64,000 nt of DNA from Prorocentrum cordatum (lineage: Eukaryota > Sar > Dinophyceae > Prorocentrales > Prorocentraceae): positions 194,398 to 258,397 of the forward strand of contig CAUYUJ010009513.1 of assembly GCA_963575745.1 (NCBI GenBank), read 5' to 3'. Below the pieces are notes generated by a model. It worked only from the letters and a program-made list of their open reading frames with translations, was not told the DNA's origin and did no database searches. Shown here piece after piece: positions 51,232-61,315 of the stretch. The position numbers and the translations under genes were made by a program. How positions within the stretch are numbered: the first letter of the stretch is position 1; every line of letters begins with the position of its first letter.

Positions 51232-52580
51232 AGTGGAAATCCCCACGAGGCCACGAACATTGTGTAGGGCCGCGCGCGGACGTCGCCACTGGGGCCTTTG
51301 GTGGAGCTTGTTTTGGGGGCCACGAAGCGTGTGAGGGTGCCGAAGTGGGTGGGGGGCCGCATGTGAGCGTTCCTACTGGGGCCGCAGGCGAAGCTCCCTG
51401 TGGGGCCACGAAGCGTGCGAACTGTATGCCGAAATGGGTGCGGGGCGACATGCGAACGCTCCCACTGGGGCTGTGGCCGGAGCTCCCTATGGGGCCACAA
51501 GGCTTGCGAGGATTGTGCCGAAGTGGGAGCGGGGCCGCATGTGGCCTTCGGTGAATTTTTTTTTGTGGCGCAAGAAGAGTCAGGAGTGTGTCGAATCGGT
51601 GATGGACGAAATGCGAAAGCTCCCACCGGGGCCTTCTGTGGATCCCCGTATGGGGCCACGAAAAGTGCGAGGCTTGTGCCGGTGTGCCGAATCGGACGCG
51701 GGCGAGCCATGCGAACGCAGCCACTCGGGCCTGCGGATGAGCTCCCTATTGGGTCGGGAAGCGTTTGAGGGATGTGCCGAATCGGGCGCGGGGCCGCCAT
51801 GTACAAGCAGCCACTGGGGCCTTCGTTGGAGCTCCCTGTGGAACCACGAAACGTGTGAGAGGTGTGCCGAAATGAATGCGGGGCCCCCCTTGCGAGAGCA
51901 GCCACTGGGGCCTGTGGTGGAGCTCCCTGGGTCCCACGAAACGTGAGAGCGGTGTTCCGAATCGGGTGCAGGGCTGCCCTGCGAATGCAATTGCTGCGGC
52001 ATCCGGCGGGGCCCCTTATGGGGCCACGAATTGTGTGAGGGGTACGCCGAATCAGGCGCAGGACTGCTATGCGAGCGCGGTTGCTCATGCCTTCCGTATG
52101 GGGTCGCGATATGTGTGAGGGACGTGCCGAATCGGGTGCGGGGCCGCTATGCGAAGGCTGTCTTGGGGGCCTTCTGCAGAATTACTAACCGAGGCACGGA
52201 GCGTGCGCAGGGTGTGCCGCATCTGGTGCGGGGCACGAATGCGAACGCAACTGGGCCCACGAAACATGAAAGAGGTGCGCCAAATCGGGTGCGGGGCCGC
52301 CATGCGAATGCAGTAACTCAGGGCCGCAGCGGAGCCCACTCTCCATGGGGCCACGACGCATTCTAGGGGTATACCGAATCGGCTGCGGGGCCACCACGCG
52401 AATCCGCTGCGGTGCCGCCATGCGAACGCGGCAACGGGGGGAACGCAGCAACCGCAGCGCGAAACGTGTGAGGGGTGAGTTGGATCGAGCGCAAGGCCAC
52501 CATGCGAACGAAGCCACTGGGGCCTCCAGTGGAGCTCCCCACGGGGCCACAAATCGTTTCAGAGGTATGCCGACATGAAG
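51232..52580 (+). repeat. Satellite array, about 16 units of 87-90 bp
   Basis: Each unit runs GGGGCCACGAAGCGTGTGAG, GTGCCGAATCGGGTGCGGGG, CCGCCATGCGAACGCAGCCA and CTGGGGCCT..GGAGCTCCCT. Unit starts near 51,315, 51,402, 51,490, 51,569, 51,651, 51,750, 51,839, 51,930, 52,019, 52,099, 52,189, 52,347, 52,449 and 52,541. Because 87 is divisible by three, long ORFs stay open on both strands with a 29-residue period; divergence shows no bias to one frame, so I call it satellite rather than gene. Confidence 0.95.
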
Positions 52581-53065
52581 ATGCGGAGGGATGAGGCAGG
52601 GAAAGGAGATGGGAAAAGGGGGAGGAGTGGGAGTGAGGAACGCGGGGTGCTGCAGATTCAAAAAGATGACCCAACGACACAAGATGGCTGTGAGCAAATG
52701 CCGCAACAGAAACGACAGCGGCCGCTGTTGGCCAGGCGGCCTTCTTTCTGAAATCGACAGCGTCAGCGGCGACCCCGACAGCGAGTCCAGTTCCAAAATG
52801 AACAGGGCCTGCCGACTGGGAGCCTCAGCTGGAGCGGAGGTCTGGGTCCCCCGCCCGGGCCTTCTGTTCCCAGATCCCCGACAGCATGACTTGTTCAGAA
52901 CGTCGCCCCTCCTCAAGGACTCGACCCATTGCCCGGGACTGGGCTCTCCTCTGGGGTCGATTCTGGACCCGCCCCGAGGCTGGGCCCCGGAGGCCAAAGA
53001 CAGCGAAACACCTCCCGCCGTGATTTTTGCCACGACGCCATGGAGGTCTGGGCTCGACTCAGGCC
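52581..53065. other. Unassigned spacer
   Basis: No gene recognised in the overlapping 70-280-codon ORFs. Confidence 0.35.
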
Positions 53066-53235
53066 GGGCATGTCCCCCTGCAGGCGCAAAACGACGAGCG
53101 AACTTCTCAAACGTCTAAGATTCCACAAAAAAACATGGTCAAAAACAATAGAACCTCGTACCCAGACTGTCTTTTACTCTGTCTGAGAATTCCTCCTGCA
53201 GAGGACCATGCCCGACTCAAGGCTCGGGAGCGGCC
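53066..53235. mobile_element. Foldback repeat family D, copy 3
   Basis: Left GGCCGGGCATGTCCCCCTGC, right CTCCTGCAGAGGACCATGCC then CGAC. Interior AT-richer than flanks (ACAAAAAAACATGGTCAAAA). Confidence 0.75.
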
Positions 53236-53389
53236 AAGAGGGGGGTGTCCAAGAGGAGGGGGTGCAAATCATGACCGGCGGCATGTGCGCGGCCCAGCGG
53301 GGGGGCCAGGGACGTAATGAAACAAGAAGAGGCGCCATGAAATCTGGGGAAATATCATGGCCCACGCCATGATATCCACCCCCTCCTAG

Positions 53390-53625
53390 TCATCACCCCC
53401 CTCTTTTCCGCCCCCGAAAGGCTTGGCCCCGGGCGCGGCGCCTGGGCAGAGGCCGGGCCCCCCCGCAGCTCGACGAGGGCCTCGTCGAGCCGCAGCGGGG
53501 CGGCGCCCGCCGCGGCGGGGCCCCCGGCCTCGCCGCGGCCGCTCGGCGGCTCCGCCTCGGTCGGGGCGGCGGCGGCGCCGTCGAGGAAGAGGTCGTCCCC
53601 CGCCTCCGGGCATCGCTCTCCTCCG
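53390..53625 (-). CDS. GC3-saturated exon candidate, unknown acidic protein
   Basis: A minus frame reads CPEAGDDLFLDGAAAAPTEA, GGPAAAGAAPLRLDEALVEL and RGGPASAQAPRPGPSLSGAE with nearly every third base G or C. The N-terminal side runs into a (GGA)n tract on minus (53,690-53,740), typical of these islands. The mix of Asp/Glu/Leu with Ala is more protein-like than the Arg-rich alternative frames. No domain recognised; exon boundaries unknown. Confidence 0.4.
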
Positions 53626-53689
53626 CCTCCCTCCGCCTCGTCCTCCTGCTCCTCCTCCCGGGGGAAAGAGGTCGTCCTCCTCCTCCTTC

Positions 53690-53745
53690 GCTTTCTCCTC
53701 CTCCTCCTCCTCCTCCTCCTCCTCCTCCTCCTCCGCTCCCTCTTG
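53690..53745 (+). repeat. (CTC)n microsatellite
   Basis: About 40 bp of pure CTC within a pyrimidine-rich flank. Confidence 0.9.
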
Positions 53746-53825
53746 GGGACGCTGGGCCTCCTCCACCTCCTCCTTTTTGCTGGGCGGCCTCCAGAAGACG
53801 GGAAGACCGATGGGAGGAGCATGGG

Positions 53826-54010
53826 TTAACCAACCCCAGTCCCCAACGGCGTGGCCTGGACCCCGCTGGCAGAGTTACCACGCCAGATGCGGGTCTAGGC
53901 CGTTACCTCCGGGTTTCGCGGGATGTATCCCCAACTGAGGTGCTGAGATGGTGGGGGTCTGGATGTGGATGGGGATAGAATTGGGGTCGGCTAGGTAAAC
54001 GATGCTGACT
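53826..54010 (+). mobile_element. Dispersed foldback-ended repeat family G, copy 2
   Basis: TTAACCAACCCCAGTCCCCA, GGCGTGGCCTGGACCCC, GGTCTAGGCCGTTAC and TATCCCCAACTG blocks as in the 9.6-kb copy; the similarity extends to AAACGATGCTGACT past the end. Confidence 0.65.
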
Positions 54011-54960
54011 CGTGCTTGGCTCCTCAGGGTCGCCCTCCGAAAGTGCGCGGAGCCCGTTTTTTCTAATCTTATTCGCGCCCCCCCCTCCCCCCCTTGGTCA
54101 CGTTCGCACTGGCGCCGTCTGGAAACTAGCCATCCCTAGCGTTCCCAGGCAGCGCCGGCGCGAATAGCTACGTGACCGGCCGCCCCCCGCCCCACCACCC
54201 CCGGGTCACGCCCGCTATCGCCAAGGGATACACGCCAATCTCTCGCCCCCAGATCTCCGCATTCAGAGAAGCGCGACGGAGCCCCCTCGTAGCTTTTGGC
54301 GTCTGGGGAACCTCGCATGGCCCTGGGACTGGCAAGACTGGCTCAGGATGAAAAGCTGGTTCCCTGCAAGGGGCCCAGACGTCATGGAACAATCACGACG
54401 CCGGGCTCGAAGGGGCCCTCGGCTCGAGGGACACGCGCTCCGAAGATGCGCGTCTTTGGGGGGCCGTGCTGCCCTTCTTGGCCTCTCCTGGGCCTCCAGG
54501 CCACTGGGCTCTGGAGGCCTCCTCGGGCCTCCGAAGGCCTCCGGAGATCTCCGGACACCCCAAACGGCCTCTGGACGAAGCCGGTCGTTGTCGTCGCCGA
54601 TGCCGCCGCTGTCCCCAGCGTCGAGGCGATCCTCGCCGTCCCTCTCGGATACCCGCCGAGAGGGTGGAATTGACTGGGGGTGCGTGCACTAAAACCTTCT
54701 AGTCGCCGTCGCCGTCGTCGCCGCCCTCGTCATTGACCTCGCCGTCTTTCTTCTCTCGCTTTCAGCCCTTCCTCGACCTCGATTCTTAGCGACGTACGAA
54801 AAACAATTCTCAGTCACGGCGTGAGGAATGCACGTTGGAGAGAGGCGATAGAGAGGAAGCAAGAGGCTTGATGCCAATCTGAGATCGGCGCGCAAACACC
54901 CAGAACGCAGATTGAAGCATCCAGTAGTTGGTGGGGCTCAGCTGGGAATTTCGCCAGCGC
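54011..54960. other. Unassigned spacer
   Basis: A GGCCTCC-rich stretch at 54.48-54.57 kb and CGTCGC triplets near 54.7 kb. No gene supported. Confidence 0.35.
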
Positions 54961-54969
54961 ACGCGTCAT

Positions 54970-54971
<2 letters not shown>

Positions 54972-55033
<62 letters not shown>

Positions 55034-55054
55034 CAGTCGTCAGTCGTCGTCGTT

Positions 55055-55088
<34 letters not shown>

Positions 55089-55182
55089 GTCGTCAGTCGT
55101 CGGTCGTTGGTCGTCAATGGTCGGTCGTCGGTCGTCGGTCCTCTGTCATCGGTCGTCGGTCGTCGTCGTCGTCGTCGTCCGG
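54972..55182 (+). repeat. (CGT)n/(TCG)n array with CAGTCGT variants
   Basis: About 200 bp of GTC triplets with periodic GTCAGTC and GGTCGTT interruptions. Confidence 0.95.
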
Positions 55183-55419
55183 GAGGCCTATCAGAGGCGC
55201 GATGGCAAAAAAGAACTGAAGAAACACACTTACTTCAATCCGGGGCCAGAGACTAACTGGGGCACGAGCGTCTGTTGGGGTCCCACTGGGGAATACCTCC
55301 GGCCGCAACGAGATCCGCTGGAAGGGAATCCGAGGGGGCTCGCCCTTGGCCTCAGGCGCTCCAGCAAAGTAGGGCAAAAGGCGATCGTCGAAACAGCGCC
55401 ATCCTCGAAAGGAGAAGGA

Positions 55420-55494
55420 GCAAGAGCAGGAGGAGGAGGAGGATGAGGAGGAGGAGCAAGATAAGGAGGAGGAGGAGGAGGAGGAAGAAGATGG
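55420..55494 (+). repeat. (GGA)n tract
   Basis: GGAGGAGGAGGATGAGGAGG and similar over about 70 bp, next to the exon candidate. Confidence 0.85.
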
Positions 55495-55640
55495 ACCCGC
55501 CTCGTCCTGCTGGCCCTGGGCCGACGACGAGGGCAGGCCGTCCTCCGCGCCGCTGCTGACGCACACGACCTGGGGCTCCGCCTGCGTCCGGAAGGCTGAG
55601 AGGTGCTGCACGGCCACCGAGAAGCGCCCCCCTCCTGAGA
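55495..55640 (-). CDS. Exon candidate, unknown protein
   Basis: On minus, after a candidate acceptor (CTTCTCAG), the frame reads GGGRFSVAVQHLSAFRTQAE, PQVVCVSSGAEDGLPSSSAQ and GQQDEAG, with high GC3, then enters a (TCC)n tract, possibly the start of an intron (GCGGGTCC). Balanced composition and third-position bias support real coding. No domain recognised. Confidence 0.45.
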
Positions 55641-55765
55641 AGCTGCCGAGTTTTGCTCTCGCCTCGGCACTCGAGGATGGAATCCCGCCAACCCTTTGGG
55701 CTGAGATGGTGTAGCGATGTCTTCCTTTCCTCGTCCACAGACCCTCTCCCCTTCAGGGAGGGGTG

Positions 55766-55920
55766 CTCCTAGGTCGGGCATGTCCTCCTACAGAAGGACT
55801 GTCGAAGAATAATTGTGAATATACCCATGCATAGTCAAAACAACATAATTATCGTCACCAGACTGTGGTTTTACCATGCTTGAGTTCTCCTCGTGTAGAG
55901 GGGCTCGCCCGACTTAAGGG
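55766..55920. mobile_element. Foldback repeat family D, copy 4
   Basis: Left GGTCGGGCATGTCCTCCTAC, right GTGTAGAGGGGCTCGCCCGA then CTT. AT-rich interior (ACATAATTATCGTCACCAGA) like the 53-kb copy. Confidence 0.8.
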
Positions 55921-55969
55921 TACTCTCCTCCTACCCTCCCCGAGGATTTAGGGGGGCGGGCCGACATGG

Positions 55970-56055
55970 GCCAGAGCGTCCAAGAGAGTCCAAGAAAGCT
56001 CCAAGAGGGCCTTCGATGCTCCAAGATGGCATCCAAGGTGGCTCAAGGTACAACA
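55970..56055 (+). repeat. Degenerate CCAAGA-type minisatellite, block 6
   Basis: GTCCAAGAGAGTCCAAGAAA, GCTCCAAGATGGCATCCAAG units. Confidence 0.6.
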
Positions 56056-56060
56056 GGAGG

Positions 56061-56222
56061 TCGACCACAAGAAACCTTCCACAAGAAACCCAACCCTGAG
56101 ACCCCAGGACGTCAATTGATCTTTGGTGTTGGAGCGTCACGCTTTCCATCGCAAAACCATAGAACACCAAGAAACCATGGACACCCTGGAGGCAAGCAGG
56201 GTGTTTCTTGGCATGGGCATCC
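56061..56222 (+). mobile_element. Dispersed repeat family E, copy 3
   Basis: CGACCACAAGAAACCTTCCA to GGCAAGCAGGGTGTTTCTTGG; closest to copy 1. Confidence 0.8.
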
Positions 56223-56394
56223 ACTGTAGTGAAAGACGGTTCAAGGTAACTTCCGACATATCTCACAGAGGCCCGAAAGGGGCCACAGGACGGTTCCAAG
56301 TGCGTTTGGAGCCCCCCTCAGGAACGTCCAAGAGGTCAACATCCTTCAACGACCTACTAACAATAAATGACTTGTGGTACGTCTTCGAGGCCGC

Positions 56395-56655
56395 AAAACG
56401 GCCCCAAGATGGCTCGACAGAGGCCCAAGGGGTGTCTGAGAGGCTCACCTGGCGGCCCCAAGAGCGCCCAGGAACGGCCCAGCAGCGCCCCACGGGGGCC
56501 TCAAGAGGCGATGTTGGCGGCCCTAGGAGAGGAATACAATTTAGGCCCTCCCCCCTTTTGATCGATAGCCTCCAACGTAGCCTCATGAGGCCCTCCAGGG
56601 CTCCCAAGAGGGCCCCCCCGAAGAGGCCCTCCAAGGCCACCCCCACTGATCCCTC
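56395..56655 (+). repeat. Degenerate CCCAAGATGGCC-type minisatellite, block 7
   Basis: CGGCCCCAAGATGGCTCGAC, GGCGGCCCCAAGAGCGCCCA, CTCCCAAGAGGGCCC units. Confidence 0.65.
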
Positions 56656-56697
56656 AGATCTCTCTGTTCAGCCTGGTCGCCCTTTTTGATTCACTAT

Positions 56698-56728
<31 letters not shown>
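56698..56728 (+). repeat. (AT)n(GT)n dinucleotide repeat
   Basis: TATATATATATATATATATA followed by TGTGTGTGTG. Confidence 0.95.
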
Positions 56729-56730
<2 letters not shown>

Positions 56731-56764
56731 CTCTGCGTCCCTTTCCCTGTCAGCTCTCGTGGGC

Positions 56765-57020
56765 AGGGTTGCTGGACGGGCTGGTGGGGATCTTTTGTTC
56801 GCAACAGCAAGCGGGCAGCCGCGCGGCGCCTAGAGGTCGCACGATAGCCAGGCCTACGCAGGCAGGGCGGATGCCCACACTACAGCATGCTAGCGCGGAA
56901 AAAAAGGCTGGTGGGGATATGTTTGTTTGGTCGGCGGCTCCGAGGCGGCGGACAGGAAGCGGAAGGCGTCGTCTGGGCCAGCAGGCAAGGCGAATTAGCT
57001 ACAACAGGCAACGCACCTGC
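56765..57020 (+). repeat. Dispersed repeat family Q, copy 2
   Basis: CTGGACGGGCTGGTGGGGAT to GGCGAATTAGCTACAACAGG, matching the shorter 7.72-7.85 kb copy at both ends. Confidence 0.5.
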
Positions 57021-57285
57021 AGTAAAAATTCGCAGAGAATGCGAGGTGTGCACATGCATTAAGCAAAATGCTCCACATTAAGGCGAACGCACCTAGGCGC
57101 CAGCCACACCGAGGTGAAGCGGCTGCAGTGCTACGCAGCGGGAGAGTCGCCCTGTCGGCGCCAGTCCGCGCAGCAAACCTAGCCGATCAGACAGGTAGCA
57201 CCGAAGCAACACGCTGAAGGCTCAACCACTCAGCGCGAGGTGCCACCGCCGTACGCGGGGTCGGCTGGACGGGGTAGAGGGAAGG

Positions 57286-57690
57286 CAGGGACCTACAGAG
57301 CTCTCACTCCACGATCCGCACCGCTGCCCATGGTGGGGCCGGTGCGTCAGCCATCGTTTCCGAAACCAGTCACAGGCCAGGAAGCAACGACGAAAGGACA
57401 CGCAGGCCCAAGCGCCAGTACTGCCGCCAAGCGGGCATCGGCCGAAGGTCGCAGAGGTACGCTGCAGCCGCGGCCAGCTCATAGGCGCAGGGGTGTAGTC
57501 AGGGCTCAATCTGACCACAGAGAGAGCCGGTGGACGGCAAGTACCAACAGAACACTCACTCCGCGGACTGCACCGCCGCCCAGGGGGGGCCGGCGCGTCG
57601 TCATCGTGCCCGAAACCAGTGACAGGTCAGGGCAGCAACGATGAGAGAGGACACGCTGGCCCGGGGCCGGTATACTGCAACCGCTCAGGA
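57286..57690 (+). repeat. Direct tandem pair, period about 245 bp
   Basis: ACTCACTCCRCGGAYYGCACC-type sequence, GGGGCCGG.GCGTC, CGAAACCAGT.ACAGG and AGGACACGC occur at 57,305-57,420 and 57,553-57,665. Diverged; no ORF shared. Confidence 0.65.
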
Positions 57691-58158
57691 CCAGTCAAGA
57701 AAGTCGCCGAGATTCGCAGCTGCTGCGCCCACCTCATGAAGGGCTGGAACGCAGTAAGGGCTGAATCTGACAACGGCATGGAGAGGGGGGGCGCAGCCAA
57801 CAGCCGCCATGCACAGATGTGTCGGTTGGAGATGAGGGCGCAGCCAACAGCCGCAATGAAACATGTCATGTAAGCAGCTCACACAGAGCTGAGGACAAGG
57901 GGGGTAGTGTGGGCTGCGCACAGACCGCCGCCAGCAGAGTGGTGCGCAGGGGAGGACTATTCCAGTCAACCGCCCCCGGCCGACCAAAGTGGCTGTCGAG
58001 AGACAGCGCAGGGCGTGGAGCCCGGGGAGACGTCTGCGTCCATCCCCAGTCCCCAACCGAGCAGTCAGCCGTCGTAAAGGGCGGCTGTTGGCCATGGGCC
58101 GGTGGGGCCTGCGGGCTCACCCCCACCAGGGGGGGTGAGGTGGCCAGGCAAGGTCCAC
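57691..58158. other. Unassigned spacer between repeat pair and duplicated module
   Basis: Short internal repeat GGGCGCAGCCAACAGCCGC at 57,788 and 57,837. No gene supported. Confidence 0.4.
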
Positions 58159-58159
58159 T

Positions 58160-58740
58160 TATCCAGTGCGGGCTCTCTGGCTACGCAGCGCCTTGGGTGA
58201 GATGTTGGGACACCCCCGCCCCGGCGGGAGCTGCCCAGGGTATTGCGGCCAAGGCCGCGCGCTGCAGGGTGAAACTGCCCCCAGCGGGGAGAGGGCGGCG
58301 AGCGCCTGGGGGGGTGTCGCTGTCGCCGAGCTGGGGGGGCAGGGGGCGCCCCGTCGGGCGGGCCCATCCCTGCGTGCCCTTGGCACACTGGTCAAGTCAA
58401 TCCCACCATCGTGCGCGCTTGTCGGTGTATGGGTCTTCTCCCCTGGGGGAGTAGCGTTTGCCTTTCGCTTTCCAATCGTATCTGTCCACGGTGCGCCCTG
58501 GTGGCTCCAGAAAACCCATTCCTGCCATCCATGCCACGGGTTGGCGGAGCCGGATGCACCAGTCCACTGCTCCTGCGAGGACGCCCCCGTCGCCCTCTTG
58601 CCCTCCTTGGCCCATGGGGCGGGGCCGCTGCTGCTGTCGGTCCCGCGCTGCGCGTGGGGTCTGGGCTCGCGTTGCAGGAGCCTGGTATGTCTGTCCTTGA
58701 CCGTTGGCCAATCGACGTTGAGCCCTAAGTCTCGTTCCAT
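58160..58740 (-). CDS. Duplicated module copy B, segment after the conserved stop
   Basis: Directly after TAA (58,744-58,746) and one AAG codon, the same frame continues from ATG as MERDLGLNVDWPTVKDRHTR then LLQRE. The matching part of copy A is MEVDHQLRVEWPTVMEKHRN then LLQRD. The conserved part spans about 27 residues; beyond that both become Pro/Arg/Ser-rich and are not alignable by eye. The ATG has a favourable context (AAGATGG). Function unknown. It may be the C-terminus of the upstream frame after readthrough, or an independently started ORF. Confidence 0.45.
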
Positions 58741-58743
58741 CTT

Positions 58744-59012
58744 TTATGCGCCATACCCTGCGTTGCCCCATGCCTGGGGCAATTCGCTGCACACCTGCAC
58801 GGAGTTCAGCCTGGGGTCGTTCTTTTCAATCCCGATGGCCCCCTGCCTCACGGCCGCCCTCCTCGCCCATGCGACCCAGACCCCGTTAAACGCACCTCCC
58901 AGCGTCTTTTGCAGGCGCGTTATCTTCTCCTGTATCGGTTCGTTATTCGTAGCATCAGCTTCGTCGACCGGGCACATATACATGGGGGCGCCCCCCATGG
59001 GGTCGCTCGGAT
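58744..59012 (-). CDS. Duplicated module copy B, conserved core before the stop
   Basis: The frame reads DPMGGAPMYMCPVDEADAT, then ITRLQKTLGGAFNGVWVAWA, NDPRLNSVQVCSE and QAWGNAGYGA, ending at TAA. It aligns without gaps apart from small indels to copy A (61,316-61,590), about half of residues identical. Many codon differences are synonymous (GGT/GGC, GCG/GCA, TTT/TTC), which indicates selection on protein since duplication. No known domain recognised. No equivalent of the CxxC-rich N-terminal part lies upstream of copy B. Confidence 0.55.
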
Positions 59013-59280
59013 TGCCTCGGGGTGGCTGCGTTTCTCATATGTCTTTCCAGGGTGCCTGGAGTATGTGTGGCCGGGCTGGGTCGCCTCTTGGGGACTTGGG
59101 GGCGCGGCGACCCCCGTCCCTGGCGCCCTCCCACACGGGTCGCTGGCGGCCCCTGTCGCCGATCGCGCGCCTGAAGGACCTGTCGCCCCTGGCGTCGTCG
59201 ATGGTGCGGGGATGCTTTTTGTTCGGCGGCCCGCGAGGAAAAGTCCAGAGGGCGTGTCAGCAGGCAATCGGGCGCAATGC

Positions 59281-59612
59281 CATATAATTAGCGAAGGCCC
59301 GGCCACGACTGGAGGGAGCCGCCAAGAGGGCGCCAACCCACACTCAACATGCAGAGCAAGACGCTGCGAGACCAGGCCAGAACATTGACCGACTGTCCTA
59401 ACAACAGCCGACCGGAACGGCAAGGGCAGACACTGCCCAAAACAAATTCGGCAGGAAAGGAGGCGCAAAGCCAGATAATTAGAAGGGCCAGGCCACGGAC
59501 GGTAGAGGCCGCCAGGAGGGCGCCGGCGCACGTGCAACATGCAGAGCAGGAGGCTGCGACACCAGGCCAGAACATTCGACCGACTGTCCTAACAACAGCC
59601 GACCAGAAATAG
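59281..59612 (+). repeat. Tandem repeat, period about 191 bp
   Basis: ATAATTAG..AAGG.CC.GGCCACG, GCCGCCA.GAGGGCGCC, AACATGCAGAGCA, ACCAGGCCAGAACATT and CGACTGTCCTAACAACAGCC recur at 59,284 and 59,475. About 1.7 units. Confidence 0.85.
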
Positions 59613-60820
59613 AACCGGCAGGCGCATCCCCTGCACATGCCGAAGACAGGGGGGGGGAAAGAGCAGACCGAAAGCGGCGGACTCACTCGCATAGCACCCT
59701 GTGCTCGTCGGCGACCCGGCGCAGGCCCACTTCACGGGAAGACGACGCCACCTATCAAGTGTCGGTCAGGTCGGCGAACGGGGGAGATGTCGGACAGGAA
59801 GGAGGGGGCCTGACGCCGTGAGCACCACAGGATCTGGAAGTCAGGTACACAAGGCGATGCCGCTGGCCGGCCCACATCACCCGAGGCGAGCACCGCCGCA
59901 CCACGCAGTGAGAGGAACACCTCATCCCCAAGAAGTGCCCCATGAATTGCCAGAGATCCACCGCGCGTGGTCGCCTCTCTGCCATGGTGGCGCCGACGGA
60001 AAAAGGAGGAGCAGCCGATAGCAGAGGAACATTGAATATATCGAAGGGAGGCGTCGGACGCAGACGCCTCCAAAGGAGGACCCAACGCGTGAAGTGGGGG
60101 GTCGTGGCGCGTGGCACCGTCGTGGGGGGGGGCCGCGCGGGCAAGCCGACGGACTTCAAAGTGTGGAGTGCGAAGGGGGGGGCCTTCAGCCAGTCGCCCC
60201 GGTCCTCCACGGGCCCGCGTTCAGCGCGGCCAAAGGGCATTGGGTGGGGTGATTTCAGCCGACCGCGCGGTCTAAGAGCCCACGGAGTGCCGCGGGGGTC
60301 GAAGCGCAGTGTGGCGGTGCACCTCACTCCCAGGAGGTAGCGCGGGCACCGAGGCCGGGCCCTGCCACTGCGGCGAAACGATTCCCCCTCAAGGGGGGGG
60401 ACTGCCAGGAGCCGTTGCCGTCCAGGGGGGGTCCTCCGTCCCCAGAGCCAGCCCAAGTTGGCGCCCCCTGCCTGCGCGGGGCTGGCCTTGTGAACGTCAT
60501 CCGCCGTCGGCCAGTCACCAAGTCGTCGAGGGCGTCAACAGGGAGAGGAGGAAAGCAGCCGATACCCGCTGGATATTTGAAGACTGGGGGGAGAGGAGCC
60601 AGAGGGTGAGTTGTGCACCTCCCTCCCAGGAGGTGACAAGGATATTAAGGCTGCTGCCTGTCACTTCGGTGAAGAGAGCCCCCCTTGTACCGGGACAGCT
60701 CAGGGCCAGCGCGACCCGGGGGGGTCATGTCAGCGCCATCCCAGGACCCACGGCCGCGTGTATATGACGGGGCCAGCCTTCCCTGGGTCTGGAGCAGTGG
60801 CCTCGCCTCATGGCCGGTCA
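59613..60820. other. Spacer with internal GTGCACCTC..CTCCCAGGAGGT repeats
   Basis: The repeated word occurs near 60,318 and 60,616, and GCAGCCGATA sequences recur near 60,012 and 60,556, so this is probably an old tandem unit of about 300-550 bp. No gene supported. Confidence 0.4.
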
Positions 60821-61312
60821 TCAGCGTCGCCCGCGGTCGAGGTCCCGCCCTCGATGTCGCTTGCCAGCGTAGTGTGCGTCGCCTCTCGGGGCGGTCCTTT
60901 TCTCCCTGGCACCCCTGCCCGCGCCGCTCCATGAGCTGTCCCGGCGGCCCCACCCCTCCCAGGGCGGCCGCGGGCGCCGTGAGGCGGCAGAGCTGGATGC
61001 GCCCGTCTGCGCGGCAACCCTGTAGTCAGTATACTCCGGCGGGGCAGCCGTGGCTACTCTAGGCTTGCTCCACGGGTACCGCTGGCCATCTCCACTGGGC
61101 TCGCCCGGGGAGGACGCGCGCGTGGGGTCACTGGCCCTGTCGGGTACTGACGGGGGAATTGGCGCGGCATTGCTACTGGCGGCCCATGGATGCGGGCGGC
61201 CGTCGCTATAGAGTCCCTTGGGGGGAGGCGCACTTGTGTCGCGCTGTAACAGGTTGCGATGCTTCTCCATGACTGTTGGCCACTCCACACGGAGCTGGTG
61301 GTCAACTTCCAT
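60821..61312 (-). CDS. Duplicated module copy A, segment after the conserved stop
   Basis: Immediately after TAG (61,316-61,318) and AAG, the same frame opens with MEVDHQLRVEWPTVMEKHRN then LLQRD, conserved in copy B. The remaining 140 residues are Pro/Ser/Arg/Gly-rich and end in RHRGRDLDRGRR. Codon differences from copy B in the conserved part are often synonymous. Function unknown. Confidence 0.45.
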   Translation of the reverse strand: MEVDHQLRVEWPTVMEKHRNLLQRDTSAPPPKGLYSDGRPHPWAASSNAAPIPPSVPDRASDPTRASSPGEPSGDGQRYPWSKPRVATAAPPEYTDYRVAAQTGASSSAASRRPRPPWEGWGRRDSSWSGAGRGAREKRTAPRGDAHYAGKRHRGRDLDRGRR

Positions 61313-61315
61313 CTT

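Noticed and set aside
51156-52088. 310-codon minus ORF with a 29-residue repeat
   Set aside because: It is the translation of the 87-bp satellite; frames on both strands are equally open and divergence shows no frame preference by eye.
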